Assembly: GCA_034190875.2 (NCBI GenBank)
Contig: CM067348.1
Coordinates: 37,987,647-38,051,646 of the forward strand
Reading direction: 5' to 3'
DNA from: Urechis unicinctus
Taxonomy: Eukaryota > Annelida > Polychaeta > Xenopneusta > Urechidae
Length of the DNA stretch: 64,000 bases
Part shown: positions 1 to 11,878 of the stretch, one piece after another
How the letters are laid out: each line of letters opens with the position of its first letter
Position numbering within the stretch: the first letter of the stretch is position 1
Made by a program: the position numbers and the translations under genes
The notes under the pieces: model-generated
The model's database searches: none
Told to the model about the DNA's origin: nothing
The model's input: the letters and a program-made list of their open reading frames with translations, nothing else

Positions 1-496
1 TTGAGTGACAAGCAGTTATTGGTCATGAGGCGGTTAGTGGTCACAGGCAGGTCATTGGACACAGGGCGGTTGGTGTTTAAATGCCAGCACACGACACACA
101 AATACAAGAGTGTCCCCACTGAACTCATTTAAAAATACAGTGAACATTTTCACTAGTCAGCTACCCAGCTAGTAGCCTTTAGCCTATATATGGTAGATAT
201 TTATTGGTGACCTTATCTTATCTGTGGGTCATCTGTGTCCATGCTACAGATCAGTCGATGGTATCCACTCATAAAACAAGCAGAGAAGAGGAGCCAGGGT
301 GAAATCACCATCAGTGGGTCAAGAGCATCAGACTGTATGATGCTAGCTGTCACTGCGACGGAGTGAGAGAGGACGCTGCAGCTATCAATAATTGACGACA
401 CGCAGTGTGATTAGTCATGAGGCTTCTTTGATATATCTACACCTGTGAGGCACCTGATATTTACATCTGATCAAAGGCAAGACAATAGAATTGGAG

Positions 497-1036
497 ATGG
501 ATGGTAAACTAGTGGTGTTGGTGTTGATGCTGGTGTCAACTTCGGCCCGCTTCAGCAAGCACGATGAAGGGGAAGAGGAGGAAGACGACATATACATCGA
601 ATTCGACTCGTACAAGCTCCAGCTTGGGACTGACGCTGACTTCCACTGCATCAACCTCCAGTTTCTTCCGGTTCACTGGATCAATCCAAACGGCACAGAC
701 ATCAATGCACTCAATGACCCCAGACTGGGTTACAATGGAACAACGGGGGTACTCCACATTGAGGCAGCCTCTTTTGAGGACATTGGTAACTACACATGTG
801 TGGCAGGACTTGTAAGTGCGTCCGTGGACATCTTTGTCTATAAGATGCCTGACTACCGCATGGAAGGTTACATCATGATGGGTGTGAATGGAGGGCTGCT
901 GCTCCTCTTCGCCGGCTGCCTCCTCTACTCCTACCTCTCCGTGAGGAGACTCAAGAGGGGATATGAAGAAGCTGGTTTCCTAAAGGCTCAGGAAGGCGGA
1001 TTAAATCTAAAAGGGGGGTTGGCAGCGGGATTCTAG
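497..1036 (+). CDS. Single-Ig-domain type I membrane protein, one exon
   Basis: An open frame of 179 codons plus stop. It begins with a hydrophobic signal peptide (MDGKLVVLVLMLVSTSA), followed by a very acidic stretch. One Ig-like domain follows: first Cys in DADFHC, Trp in VHW, and a DIGNYTC motif carrying the second Cys. Three N-glycosylation sequons are visible (two NGT, one NYT). A single membrane helix around MMGVNGGLLLLFAGCLLYSY precedes a short basic tail (RRLKRGYEE) and a Gly/Leu-rich end. An AATAAA lies at 1216-1221. I chose the ATG at 497 because it leads directly into the signal peptide. An upstream exon is possible. The gene lies opposite, and perhaps inside an intron of, the minus-strand coiled-coil gene. 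I do not recognise the family; receptor or adhesion roles would be guesses. Confidence 0.7.
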   Translation: MDGKLVVLVLMLVSTSARFSKHDEGEEEEDDIYIEFDSYKLQLGTDADFHCINLQFLPVHWINPNGTDINALNDPRLGYNGTTGVLHIEAASFEDIGNYTCVAGLVSASVDIFVYKMPDYRMEGYIMMGVNGGLLLLFAGCLLYSYLSVRRLKRGYEEAGFLKAQEGGLNLKGGLAAGF

Positions 1037-1155
1037 CGATAAAGTCAAGACAGTCAGATGCTGTTAATTAAACAAATCATGTCGACCCCATGGTGTTGTT
1101 GATAGAGACACACACAGCAGGGGGCGTGGCTTTCTAGTGATTGACAAGTTCTTAC

Positions 1156-2877
1156 CTTCAAATTTCTTGCACAGTGATTCACTCTTCTTTTTGCTGAAAT
1201 ATAAAACCAGTTGGTAATAAATTAATTTCATGATATTCACTTTTATTTCACTTTTTACTGGTAGCTCAGCTTAACATTCCTTATTCATCCAAACAAATGA
1301 ACTGGTGCAGTTTATTGTAAAAAATTAGACCTTCTGTTTTATGACAATCACAATTTATGCTGGGAGTTGCCTTTTTAGTACCCCAGTTCAGTTCATATAG
1401 GGACAATGCAGTATTTCAAACAATAAACCCTCACGCAGCCATCAACAATCAGGCCCCGCCCAAATGCACTTCCCAATAACAAGTCAACACAAAGTAGGCA
1501 TTCCAATTCTTCAGCTCCATTACCCAATGTCCTCTTCACTTACAACCCATTCGATGACAGGAAATGGCCCACCTGCTTTCTAGCTCTCTTATCTTCAGCT
1601 TTGTAGCTGTGTCTTCCAAATCCCTCTGTGATTTCCACACTTTGGCCTGCTCCAGTGAATTCTGGGACATGAGGTGAAAAATACAATTTACATATTTAAT
1701 CTTATCATCAACAAACGAAGGAGTTAAACATAGACATCACCTGAGGCCACATTCATACATGTAGCTGTATCTGTGATCACATTTAATGGTCCGATGTGGC
1801 ACTTAAATAATCTTCAAAATGTACATATGTAGCGGCATGACATAAAGAGAGGAAAAATGGCTCTCTCTACCTCCAGAGCTTTCACTTTGGTCTGTAATGT
1901 TTCAATTGTCTTCTCTTGAAGCTCGTGTTTCTTCTCTTGTATTTCTTTACCCTTCAAATACAAGATCTCTTTACATTGAATCCATCAACACATCCTTTCA
2001 GCATAGAGTGGCATTTCTTGGAAACCACAATCTTGTCAGAAGAAGAGAGGTATTTTTTTAATCAACTCACCCGTCTCAACGGCTCCACATCGGCTAATGC
2101 CGCTTGGCGTTGAAGGGTCAATGCTTCACATTCCCTGCAAAATGACACAACCTGGTCAGTGCAAAGATGGCAACAGATATACCTAGGAATATATTAAGAA
2201 TAATGTTTGTAGTTAAACATTCTGTTAACTTAACAATTATACTTTGATGAAACAACAAACCTCTGTAACTTGTCACGGTTTGCGGAGCTTTGCTCGTGTC
2301 TCTTATTTAAGTTCTCATATTGTAGGAAATGGTTAAGGTTTATAGATAAGTGTTGAAAGTAGAAATGTGTTCATTCCAATCAATGTTAATTCTACTTATG
2401 CTTTGAAATCTATACATAAAAAAAGAAAACGCTTTGTAACATGTGGTAAGGATATCTTGACATTTGGAGCTGTATTTCTTGATTAATTGGCTGAAACAAA
2501 CAAGCAATTATGTTTGATCAAATTCAAGTTACATTTAAACATAATAAAAAGTTTCTCACATGAAAGAAAATAACACAAATCTAACTCACTCAGTAGAAAT
2601 AATCTTCTCTTTTAGCATAGTGAAATTCATAGCTTGGTCAGTTTTCACTTTTTCCAGCTCCTGAAAACATCCTCAATGAAATAAATATATAAAATAGAGA
2701 ACTTACGCAGAAATTTGTAACATATCACAGCACAAATGAGTTGAACTAAACATATTACAGCACAGACCACATGATTGGTATATAAGAATGTCGGCAGACC
2801 TTCTTCAGCCGCTTGCATGATTCACACCATTCCTCATCCAAGCCTCGGTTGTAGTCACCAATTCGTTCAGGGTCCAT
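1156..2877 (-). CDS. ICE1-like (little elongation complex) coiled-coil protein, N-terminal exons
   Basis: Eight exons join in consistent phase on the minus strand: 2800-2877 (ATG at 2877), 2590-2660, 2456-2490, 2261-2321, 2071-2134, 1871-1951, 1573-1661 and 1156-1193. A 5' UTR acceptor lies at about 2908. The product starts MDPERIGDYNRGLDEEWCES and is an almost continuous charged coiled coil. The order C-x2-C, then LKEKIISTDQLI, a Tyr, a Cys and Glu-rich heptads resembles my memory of the N terminus of human ICE1, which scaffolds the little elongation complex for snRNA gene transcription. Exon 1156-1193 has strong sites on both sides and ends in phase 1, so the gene must continue to the left; no further exon was found before position 1. 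The last two exon joins are less certain than the first five. The ICE1 name is an inference from pattern. Confidence 0.6.
2322..2455 (-). other. Putative U12-type AT-AC intron in the ICE1-like gene
   Basis: No GT-AG choice keeps the frame between exons 2456-2490 and 2261-2321. An AT-AC intron does. On the minus strand the donor reads ATATCCTT, the canonical U12 5' splice site. The 3' end has CCTTAACC, a match to the U12 branch consensus, about 11 nt before a terminal AC. Exon phase 1 then continues correctly into GAA-TAT-GAG-AAC. The intron is 134 nt long. Confidence 0.75.
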
Positions 2878-3666
2878 TTTGATTGTTTCATAGGGAATAA
2901 AGGGCGACCTGTGACTAATCAAAACACAGAAGTTTCATTTTTTCTATCAGTGCACTAATAATGTAATATCACTGATGAAAAATCTTTCATAATCAGCTAG
3001 TAGCGTTGGGAAGGTTGGTGGCCACATTGTTTTCTGAGGTTAAAGGTTAGACAATATTTTTTTTCCATTTAGGCATTGGCAACCATGCAAAAAATGTCCT
3101 GGCCATAGGATTCTTGTAAGTGCTTTGGAGAATGTGTTGACACAGGCACAAGAATCACTAATACATTAGAAATAAATCGAAAAACTTGAGGATTCAGACA
3201 GGGACATTTGATTTTAAAATAGCACTGATCCTAGGGCAAGAGCCGAGGCTAATAAGTTTACTCGCCAGCTGACAGAGCTACCAGTGCAATAATTCAATTG
3301 AGTTTGATTTCAATCTACGTTACACTTACAGTCTCACTCACGTTAATAAGCTGCAATAAAAAAACTGTACTCTGATTTTGAAATTTCTAGTGATTCCATA
3401 ACACAGGCAAGATGGAACATAGTTTAACCACTCTACATCAAATGAAACTCAAATGAGTTCATGCATGGTAATACAATTTATTCTGGACAATAAGGGATAA
3501 AAATTAATTTATTTTTAGTCTTCATGCGGAAACCTTCTTGCAGCCCCTTCATAATTTGTTCTGTGACTGATCTTGTTCGTGCAAACAAAACATACATCAT
3601 TGACTTACTTCCTATACCGATATGTTGCAACGCATCAATCATATCATAATCATAATCACTGGGGAC

Positions 3667-5304
3667 AGGGCTCGAAATTAGTCGGATTCTTCACCGGCCA
3701 GGCGGGCCAGTAACATTGAAATTCTACCAGCCCTAAGAACAATTCTACCAGCCCTACTTTTACAAGTATAAATAATGGTAAAAAACACCAATGTACAACA
3801 CGTTTTTATCCTTTCTTATATATTTCATTATTTTTATAAATGCAATATTTATTTCAAATGCCTTGACATGAAAAGCAGTTATATAACATTTGTCAACAGG
3901 CAGGAAATGGGGAGCCTGGTTGATTTGTTGTTGCCAAGCAACCATTCAACTTATTCAGGTCAGTTGGTGCATGTAGTATTTAAAGATGTAAAGCTGCCAT
4001 TAGATAGCATGGGAGGGAGTGGCAGGGCTGGAACTTAACACCCGTCCACCCGTCACTGACGGGTGATTTTATGGCCGGACGGGTAGATCTAGCCCAATCA
4101 CACGTCCGGTTGACGGGTAACTTTTCAACGCGAATACTGTTTGTTTGTTACACAGACAAATAAGAACATAGCGATCCTAGCGAGACTAATCAGAGCGCGC
4201 AGCGTGTCGTCTGACAAAGAAAGCTGTTCTGGTGAAAAATCAACAAGATTACTGCTTGGGTCATCTACAGTATTGTTTACACACATTCAGCGGTTGTACG
4301 TCTGATGTTGATGTAGCTTTACACTTGCACGCAGTCTGTCTGCTCTACCAGCTTTTTAACTCTTACTTTGATGACTTAATTGAACATATCGTATCAATCC
4401 AGGTTAACGCGTACATGCTCAACGGCGCCAGCCTCAATCAAGCAAACACCCCTACCACCCCGCTTTTACTCACTTTTCCCTCTCTCTGTTCCCCCTCGCA
4501 CACACGCCCACCTTTGTAAAGCTCATAAAATCTGTATTTCCATTTTGTACTTTGGCGACAATTTGCAGGAAGAGAAAGCTGACTTTGTTTCTCTTTTCTC
4601 ACACAGGCCGAGGATAAAATAATGAAAGTGCCTTTTGACCTCGCTTCACCTTTGTGGCACACGAAGCCGCGTGACACATGCACGCGCGTGTCAAAGCTAT
4701 GTGCAGCTTTTGAGTTCATCTTGACATGACCATTATGTAATGGGTATCTTTTTTGTTTGGACGGGTAGAATCTGTTAAGGATGGGTAGCATCTCCTGGCT
4801 ACCCGTCCTGATGACAGGTGGCCATTTTAGTTAATTTCCAGCCCTGGAGTGGGGTGGGCTGTTGTCTAACTTGTTGAATGAACGGACTTACCCACGCCAG
4901 ACACCTTGATGCGCCCAAAAATTAAACACTGACTGCAGCCAGATGATCACCAATCTATGCATAAAGTCTTCACAAACAATAGAGGCAAGTAAGTTGTGTA
5001 ATGTTTTCTGCGAGCCATGGGTTTATTTAACAATTTACATTCGTTTTATATACCATGGGTCAATACATGTAATTACGTATGACATGATAGTATACAGCCG
5101 GGAAGCTTTCTTATCTTATGTGTTTGTCAGGTTTATGGTTCAAGCGGTGCTTAATCACGCAAGCCCCGCTGCTGTTGTATTGAACTGGCGCGAGGTGTAA
5201 GGCATAAAAAAATCTACTCGCCAGCCGGATGGCCAGTTGTGCTTGCTTAACCCACCCGACACCAATTTCACCCGCCATTGGCAGATGCTAATTTCGAGCC
5301 CCGG
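3667..5304. mobile_element. Non-autonomous hAT-like DNA transposon (outer copy)
   Basis: Both ends carry GGCTCGAAATTAG in inverted orientation (about 3669 and 5302). The element is flanked on both sides by the same 8-bp direct repeat CTGGGGAC (3659-3666 and 5305-5312). Eight-bp target duplications with AGGG-type ends point to the hAT superfamily. Interior similarity near the ends (CACCGGCCAG / GGCCATCCGG) supports homology between arms. No transposase-like reading frame was seen. A second element interrupts it at 4024-4845. Confidence 0.75.
4024..4845. mobile_element. Second hAT-like element nested in the first
   Basis: The left end reads AGGGCTGGAACTTAAC and the right end, on the other strand, AGGGCTGGAAATTAAC. 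The flanking 8-mers are GGAGTGGC (4016-4023) and GGAGTGGG (4846-4853), one mismatch apart, as expected for an 8-bp target duplication. Sub-terminal ACGGGTAG-type motifs recur in both arms. No transposase was seen. Its position inside the 3667-5304 element makes it the younger insertion. Confidence 0.72.
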
Positions 5305-5834
5305 CTGGGGACAACAGAATGCCTCCACATTGACAGCAGGAAGGTGCTCCAAGTCCGACCTAGTCTAGCAAGCTTTTCAGAGTGGAGAAAGAACTGAAAC
5401 AGTTAATTAAACTTGATCCATGTGAGGATCAAAAAAAACTTTGCATTTTGTCTTTGCTGCTGAAAGGGTACACACACGCTGACGCTGTAATCAGCATGCT
5501 TAGAGTTAGACATAAGTATGACCACCCATGTAGGTAGCCCTACAAGACGTCTGAGTAGACGTCTTACTTTCTCAGAAAACGACGCAATGAAAAAGAATTG
5601 AGATCGATTCAGACAACTACAACACACCAAACATACCCAAGTGATGAGTTATAGAATGCAATGATGTTTTACGGACAATTTTATCCCTTTTCGGCAGGGG
5701 ATTTCATCCATGGTAATTATTTATAGTTCGATCAATTTGGGCAGGGGTAAAAAGTCCGAAACACAGCAACATGTTTGTTTTCAAGTTCAAGACCACGTAC
5801 ATCACGCATGCTCAGAATGACGGCTAATGCTAAG

Positions 5835-7120
5835 CCAGGGAGGGGGGTACTTAAGTGTATAGAGGTAGTATACATGTGCCGATGACCGGGTATGTTTCGG
5901 CCTCTCGTCTTGTACGACGGTTTATACATTCACATAATACCTTGTACGACAGGGAATACTTTTTGCCATTCTCAACTTGTACAACAGGTAAGGGTTTTCG
6001 AGGTCCCGCGGCACACCCCTATCCGAGTTAGGGCCAAGTGCACCCCCGGGATGCTAAGGCAATGCAAATGAGGCGGCGGTAAATCACTCGACACAATATT
6101 TTTGGTATCTTGGTCATGGTATCTTGACTGTTCGGAAATGATGTATATTGATGGCATTTCTTGAAGAATAGCTTCGGGTTGGGGGGAAAATTTTTTGGGA
6201 GTAGAGACTGTTTGTTGTACAGGCTCTTGATATATGTTATTTTTGGGATGCGTAATGGAGCATCCAAAAGCGTAAAGACAAAAACGTGTGCTTTTAATGA
6301 AGCGCGAAAACCGTCGAATCAGAACGGTATAAATTCATGTTACCATTCGACCGGAGCTACCGTGTAGATAGCCCGGTTAACAGACCTAACTACTACCTGT
6401 CTACTGCAGACATCGAGGCCTACTGTAGCCGCGAACGACGGTAATATAAATATATACCGTCGTGATTGAGGCCTACTGTAGGTCTACCGTGTAGCCGTGC
6501 ACAACGTTTATTAACGTCGTGCGATGATCGTAACCAAATGCGGCGCGACAATACATGAGTTCCAATGATACACGATTATTACAGACACGTACATATGAAG
6601 AATAATTTTTCACATAATTGAATGTTTATTAACAAGTTGAGTTAGTTTACGTGTGAGATTTCGTCAAAGGCGATTTAATCCAGCCACACAAATTCTGAAA
6701 AGTTCATGTTTATTTTGAACGACAAGATCGGTTTCTGCGCGCATGCGCAGACAAGGTTCTTCGCAAGCGAACTTTTTCTTTCTGAATTTTATTATTTAAG
6801 TATATGTGTCATTTTGTCAATGATTATCTCTTGGAAATATCTACTTTGAAGGGCGATATGTATTCAACGATATCACATTGACATTTAAAAAAAGATAACA
6901 CTTATTGATTCCCGCAGTCTGGAGGGGGCACTTGGCCTTGTCCTGCGTAGGGGTGTGCCCCGGCATCTCAAAAACCTGCACCCGTCATACAAGGTAAAAA
7001 TGGCAAGAGCATACCCCATCCTACAATTATGAGGTCAACAAAACCCGTCGGGAGGCCGAAAAAAACCTACCCTGACACATGTATACTACCTCTTTATACT
7101 TAAGTGCCCCCTCCCCCGGG
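5835..7120. mobile_element. DNA element with about 220-bp terminal inverted repeats
   Basis: The left arm (5835 to about 6060) and right arm (about 6905 to 7120) are inverted copies. Shared strings include ACTTAAGT next to GAGGTAGTATACATGTG, TTCGGCCTC, GGCACACCCCTA and GGCCAAGTGC. The outermost part is a G-run on one strand and a C-run on the other. No clear target duplication and no transposase were found, so the superfamily is open. The interior holds a small palindrome near 6440-6465 (ACGACGGTA and TACCGTCGT) and a GCCTACTGTAGGTCTA motif shared with the foldback element at 17.1-18.1 kb. Confidence 0.6.
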
Positions 7121-7390
7121 ACCTGCAGCCACATGGCGAGTGAAAATGAAACTGCGTAATGTGACGTCATAACTCCAAAACTGGGGCTGCCGTGAACGAA
7201 AGTTGTGATTCTAAAAGTTCATTTGACAATTGCTAAATAATCACGAGACAGTGGATAACCAAAATAGTCCGGTTAAGCGGATATTCATCTTATTTGTCGA
7301 CATATATATTTACGTAAGTACACAACATTGATGAGAAGCTATATGCACGCGAAATACAAAAATTGCCACACGACCCACATATCCTCAATC

Positions 7391-8722
7391 ACGACGGTAT
7401 ATATTTATGGAAGTTGCTATTGGCACGGAAGCCGGGCCAACAACAACACAGTCTCGCGATGCATGCACGGAAACCGTGCACGGAATGCTCTGATGGCGTG
7501 TTATTCGCCCGGAAACCGTGCACACAACTGAACTATCATCTATATGCACGGGACATGATATCTATTGGTTGTGTTGAATAAATCCAGTTCTACTAGACAA
7601 TTTAAGTCAGCATTTGACTAGGTTCAGCATTTGACTAGATTTAAATAACATTGCATTTCATGCCACGAGTTTATTTGTACTTTTGATTTGAAGAACGAAA
7701 TGGTATGTTCAGGACGTCCTTATCGTTGTGGAGAACCACGTGATTCTTACACATTTCTAAAGGGATATTGCCTTATATGTACATGCATGCATGCCAAATG
7801 TACAAGATAAGCCAGTTTAATAGGTTGTTAAGACTATAAGTACTCGTTGTTGAGCCTTAGTACCTAGGTGATTCACAACTGGTTCTTTGTCTAACCATAA
7901 TCTTGTATTTCTTCCTGATTTCCCTATGCTATAAATATCCAAAATCGTCAGGGAGATAACGAATCCTAATACTCTGTTGGGTATTTATGATGTATAATCT
8001 TTTTCACACACCTGTACTTCTCATGTGATGATAGTGATGTCATGTTATAATAGTAACCGTGCGAATAACAAATAAGCTTATTAAAAGCTTAATCTTTGCC
8101 CTGCACGGTAAACCCGACAAATGACTACTAAGTCCACCATTGCACGGCAAAAGATTTTTCAATTCGGCATCAATGTTCTTGGACCGAAAGACTTTCAGGT
8201 GTTCGACAGTCTGCATTGACTTGTTTGATATTGGTGAAAGACTCCTTGTCTTGTTGAAGGTTGACAAATACTGAAATGTGATTAGTTGTCCAAAATAATA
8301 GGTAGTCTATGTTGAATAATTATACAACTGATAAGGCTTTTTGTATCCTGGCAAATGTTTACTCAAAATGTCTGTATTTATGACGTCTTGGTTAGACAAG
8401 CATCATGTTCATCGTCTGGCGTTGACGTGCGCTGTTTTTTCTACTGTCTTACTGTCGTGTTTAACGAATACAACATTGTTTTCTTGACCAAACACTTCAA
8501 CTCCCTCTACCAGTGATTCAAAAGAATCAAATCTCGCTCCAATGTCCATGGCATCCTTCCACCTCGGCGACGAAAACGAAAGTGACGAAAGAATATCCCG
8601 CCACAGGATGTTTCATATGCGCATGCGTATCTCCCGTGCACCGAACCATCAAGCGGATGGTTATTGGCCCGGTTTCCGTGCCAATAGACACTACGTATAT
8701 TTATATTACCGTCGTGCGCGGC
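7391..8722. mobile_element. Inverted-repeat element with ACGACGGTA/TATTGGCACGGAA arms
   Basis: Left arm 7391-7443 has ACGACGGTATATATTTAT, then CTATTGGCACGGAAGCCGGG. Right arm, about 8665-8722 on the opposite strand, has CACGACGGTAATATAAATAT, then CTATTGGCACGGAAACCGGG. Small palindromes (CACGGAAACCGTGCAC) sit near the left arm. The outer limits and any target duplication are not resolved, and no coding region was seen between the arms. The same ACGACGGTA...TACCGTCGT module occurs at 6436-6465 and around 12323. Confidence 0.5.
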
Positions 8723-9295
8723 TAGTCTACCGTGTAGACAGACTACGCAGCGTTGAGACGTCGATGAAGTAACAAGCATTAACTCCGGTAAATCAACGGT
8801 AATATATGGATAAATGTATTCATTACAAGATTCGAGCGACTGTCAGAGAAGATCTACCTAAATTAAGTTCCTTCAATTCTCGGAATAAACATTGGGAGAA
8901 CCGGAAGTTATGGATATTTGATGTAGAGGTAGTAAAAAATTACTGGTTCAGATAAGCGAGATGATGGTCGTGTAGTTTATGAACGATTGATAAGAATTTG
9001 TCCTGGTGAAAACACCAAAACAAACGCTATGACGTTGATCCTTTGGACCTTGCTATAAATAATAAGAGATCCAATGAGGCCACAGTTTTCCGTCATAACA
9101 TCACAGAGTAACAACTCTACACTAACGAGGTGATAATAATCTAAGATGAAGCCGTCAATCCTCTTCACCCAACTCACTTTCAGGGAGACATAACATCAAC
9201 ACTACTTAATAAAGAAAAAAAAATCATAAATGCACGAACAATGCAAATCAGATGAAAATGGCGACATGAGGACGCTACCTGACACAAATACATAC

Positions 9296-9419
9296 ATAAA
9301 TACACATACATACATACATACATACATACATACATACATACATACATACATACATACATACATACATACATACATACATACATACATGCATGCATGCATG
9401 CATGCATGCATGCATGCAT

Positions 9420-9498
<79 letters not shown>

Positions 9499-9645
9499 TA
9501 CATACATACATACATACATACATACATACATACATACATACATACATACATACATACATACATACATACATACATACATACATACATACATACATACATA
9601 CATAACATAACATAACATAACATACAGTACATACATTACATACAT
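9296..9645. repeat. Compound microsatellite (CATA)n-(GCAT)n-(CA)n-(CATA)n
   Basis: About 350 bp of pure short repeats in ordered blocks: CATA, then GCAT around 9387-9420, then CA to about 9493, then CATA again, ending in CATAA variants. All six frames are open through much of it, giving spurious long reading frames. Confidence 0.97.
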
Positions 9646-10595
9646 ACACTCAAAGAAACTAAATAGAATATGTAGCAGATGACTAGGAGTTTTAATGGAG
9701 GTGTTGTCGAGATCATTTTAACATGATCCGATTCTCAAAGAGGATCGTAACTAAAAAAGGAAACGGGCCCACAGAACAGACTTCCCCATGCTCCGCCCAC
9801 CTTGGTTACTGTTGCTATGTGGAGACAAGCTACAGCGGAAAATGTCGACTTGCATGTATTTAGATAGGAGATTTGTGAAAGTTTGAGAGGCAGTCGTGAA
9901 TGAAATAAGTGGTGTCGTACAATAAAAACCAGGTAGAAATTTATAACAAACTATGCTTTAGTGGTGAAAGATAATTAAAGACCATATTAAACCGTAGAAT
10001 AATGCGATTTCGGCGATTTTTTCGAGGCTGTGTAGGAACTTCAAGAAGCTGGTCCCACGCCGCACACGCGGGCACGGCTTCGCGACCAGTCAGAATCGAA
10101 ATACTAAGGTGTGTTTGTCACAGTAAATGTCTGGTATGAGCTCTCAACTTAACAAGTAAATAATATGAAAAAATCTATTCAAACAAACCTCGACCAATTT
10201 CTTTTTTCTAATACACATCTAAGTAGCATCATGTACAACCAAGCACGCGCTGCAACGAAAGAAGACGCAGCATCCTTCGGCGGGGGCCACCAGGGGCGAG
10301 GAGTCGGTTATGTGATTTACCTCGCCGCGTCATTGATACATGAATCTCATTACTGTGGTGAATAGAGTTATCAGATTAAAATAGCAAACTATGTCGATTC
10401 CCGTGAGTTTGTCGGCATTGCCGAAACAGTTTTTTCGGCATCTTTTTGCCTCACAACGAAACTTGTCTGGCTGGAAAGTTTCTGCCTACAGCTGGATGAG
10501 GATGGAATCCCAAGGCTAATCAAAAACCATCACTATTGGTATCAGGTCCAGGGACAGTTGTTGGTTACTGGTGCACCTTTTTGTGACTTTGTTGT

Positions 10596-11261
10596 TTACA
10601 TTCGCCATGGGATACAATGACAATTAGTTATTTCTATACTTAATGGATGCGAGCTCAGGCGTAGTTGTGATACTGCAGTTCTGTGGTTGATATTGTCTAT
10701 ATTTAGTAAGTATTCCTCGAGTCCAAAGTGTTGTTTGAAAAGTTTGTAGATTCTCAATATATCTCCCTCTTGTCTTCCAGATAGGCTGTTAGTGTTGTTG
10801 AGTATGTTGCGCCAGAATTTTTCATAGAGGGTTTTCATAGCACCCTCAGCTCTTTTCGCAAATATATTTATTTTGTTCTCAGGCACGTTAATGTTGTTGT
10901 ATTGTAGTTTTTCGTTTTATGATGTTCATTTTGACTTTCTTTTAGTGCTTCCTTCGCTAGGCTGCCTCCAGATTTTTATTTGATAGAAAGAAAGAACTTT
11001 ATTGAATTAGTTATGACATGAAGACTAAGTGGGTGTCTGCCCAGTTCACCCCTGATTCCTATAATCGAGGTGTCTCTTTACATGTAGTATTCTCCTTAAA
11101 AATTTTAACTCTAACTGAGAAAGTTTATTATTATCCAGATTTTGTTCAAATGCATTTGGGGATCGTGACTGGGTCAGTCCAATATCATCTACTCCCCACA
11201 CTTCAGAACCATACAGTAGTATGTTTTTATGGTATGATCGAATATATGCATCATGGTGCAT
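10596..11261 (-). pseudogene. Decayed non-LTR retrotransposon (LINE) fragment
   Basis: Reading the minus strand, 11261 to 11046 encodes ILLYGSEVWG and LELKFLRRILHVKRH. This matches the C-terminal thumb-like end of many LINE reverse transcriptases. Further on, 10886 to 10596 encodes EKFWRNILN, IYKLFKQHFGLEEYL and RTAVSQLRLSSHPLSIE, the usual tail after the RT domain. The two parts are in the right order but in broken frames, with a stretch between them that does not read through. The catalytic RT core is absent, so this is a dead 5'-truncated remnant. The clade cannot be fixed from this much sequence. Confidence 0.65.
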
Positions 11262-11824
11262 ATATTATAGTTATGACCCGGGAGTTTGTTTAGTTAGTAT
11301 AGGGCCTTAAGGCTTTTATGGTAAAGGGTATCAACAGAGTCCTTCAGTTAGTGGTGAAGTTTATTCCAAGATAAGGGTAATTATCCACACACTCAAGTTG
11401 GTGGCCTACATAAACAAAATTTTCCCTGAGATGTGTTCCTTTTTGTAGAAAGATTTGTACCAGATTTCAAAACCATGTCCGAAATATTATGAACCCTGGC
11501 CCACATCTATGTGACTGATGTACACAAATATCTACAAGAACCTAAGTCGTTTGGTTAGTAGTTTGCTGTGTTAGGATCAGTGTGGGCGACCGCATCGTTT
11601 TATCCACACTCGACAACTAGCTTCGTTTCGTTTCGGGCGTGGGAATGGAATAAATCCTATCGGCTTGCCGTCAGATGATTGAAGCCGCTCAGGATACCGA
11701 CTATCACTGTTGCATGTACCCCATACACACCGCTTAACCATTGCAAAGTTATATTATAACGATACGCTACAAATGAGGGTAATACGAGCGACAGCTTTTC
11801 ACAGCTAACAGCGTTCGCTTGTCT

Positions 11825-11878
11825 CCAAGATGGCGGCGGGTTGGTTGCTAAGGTGTGTTCTGAGCGCTGATTGGTGGA
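11825..11878 (+). promoter_or_regulatory. TATA-less promoter core with YY1-like and CCAAT elements
   Basis: CCAAGATGGCGGC (11825-11837) matches the YY1 site that often overlaps transcription starts, where the ATG of the motif can be the start codon. CTGATTGGTGG at 11868-11878 is an inverted CCAAT (NF-Y) box. The surroundings are richer in G+C than the flanking repeats. It probably drives the gene whose first exon may begin at 11830. Confidence 0.45.

Noticed and set aside
9180..9649. Several overlapping frames of 120-150 codons encoding MYVCMYVC, HTHTHT or TYIHTYIH repeats
   Set aside because: They are translations of the CATA/CA/GCAT microsatellite; no start context or splice logic.
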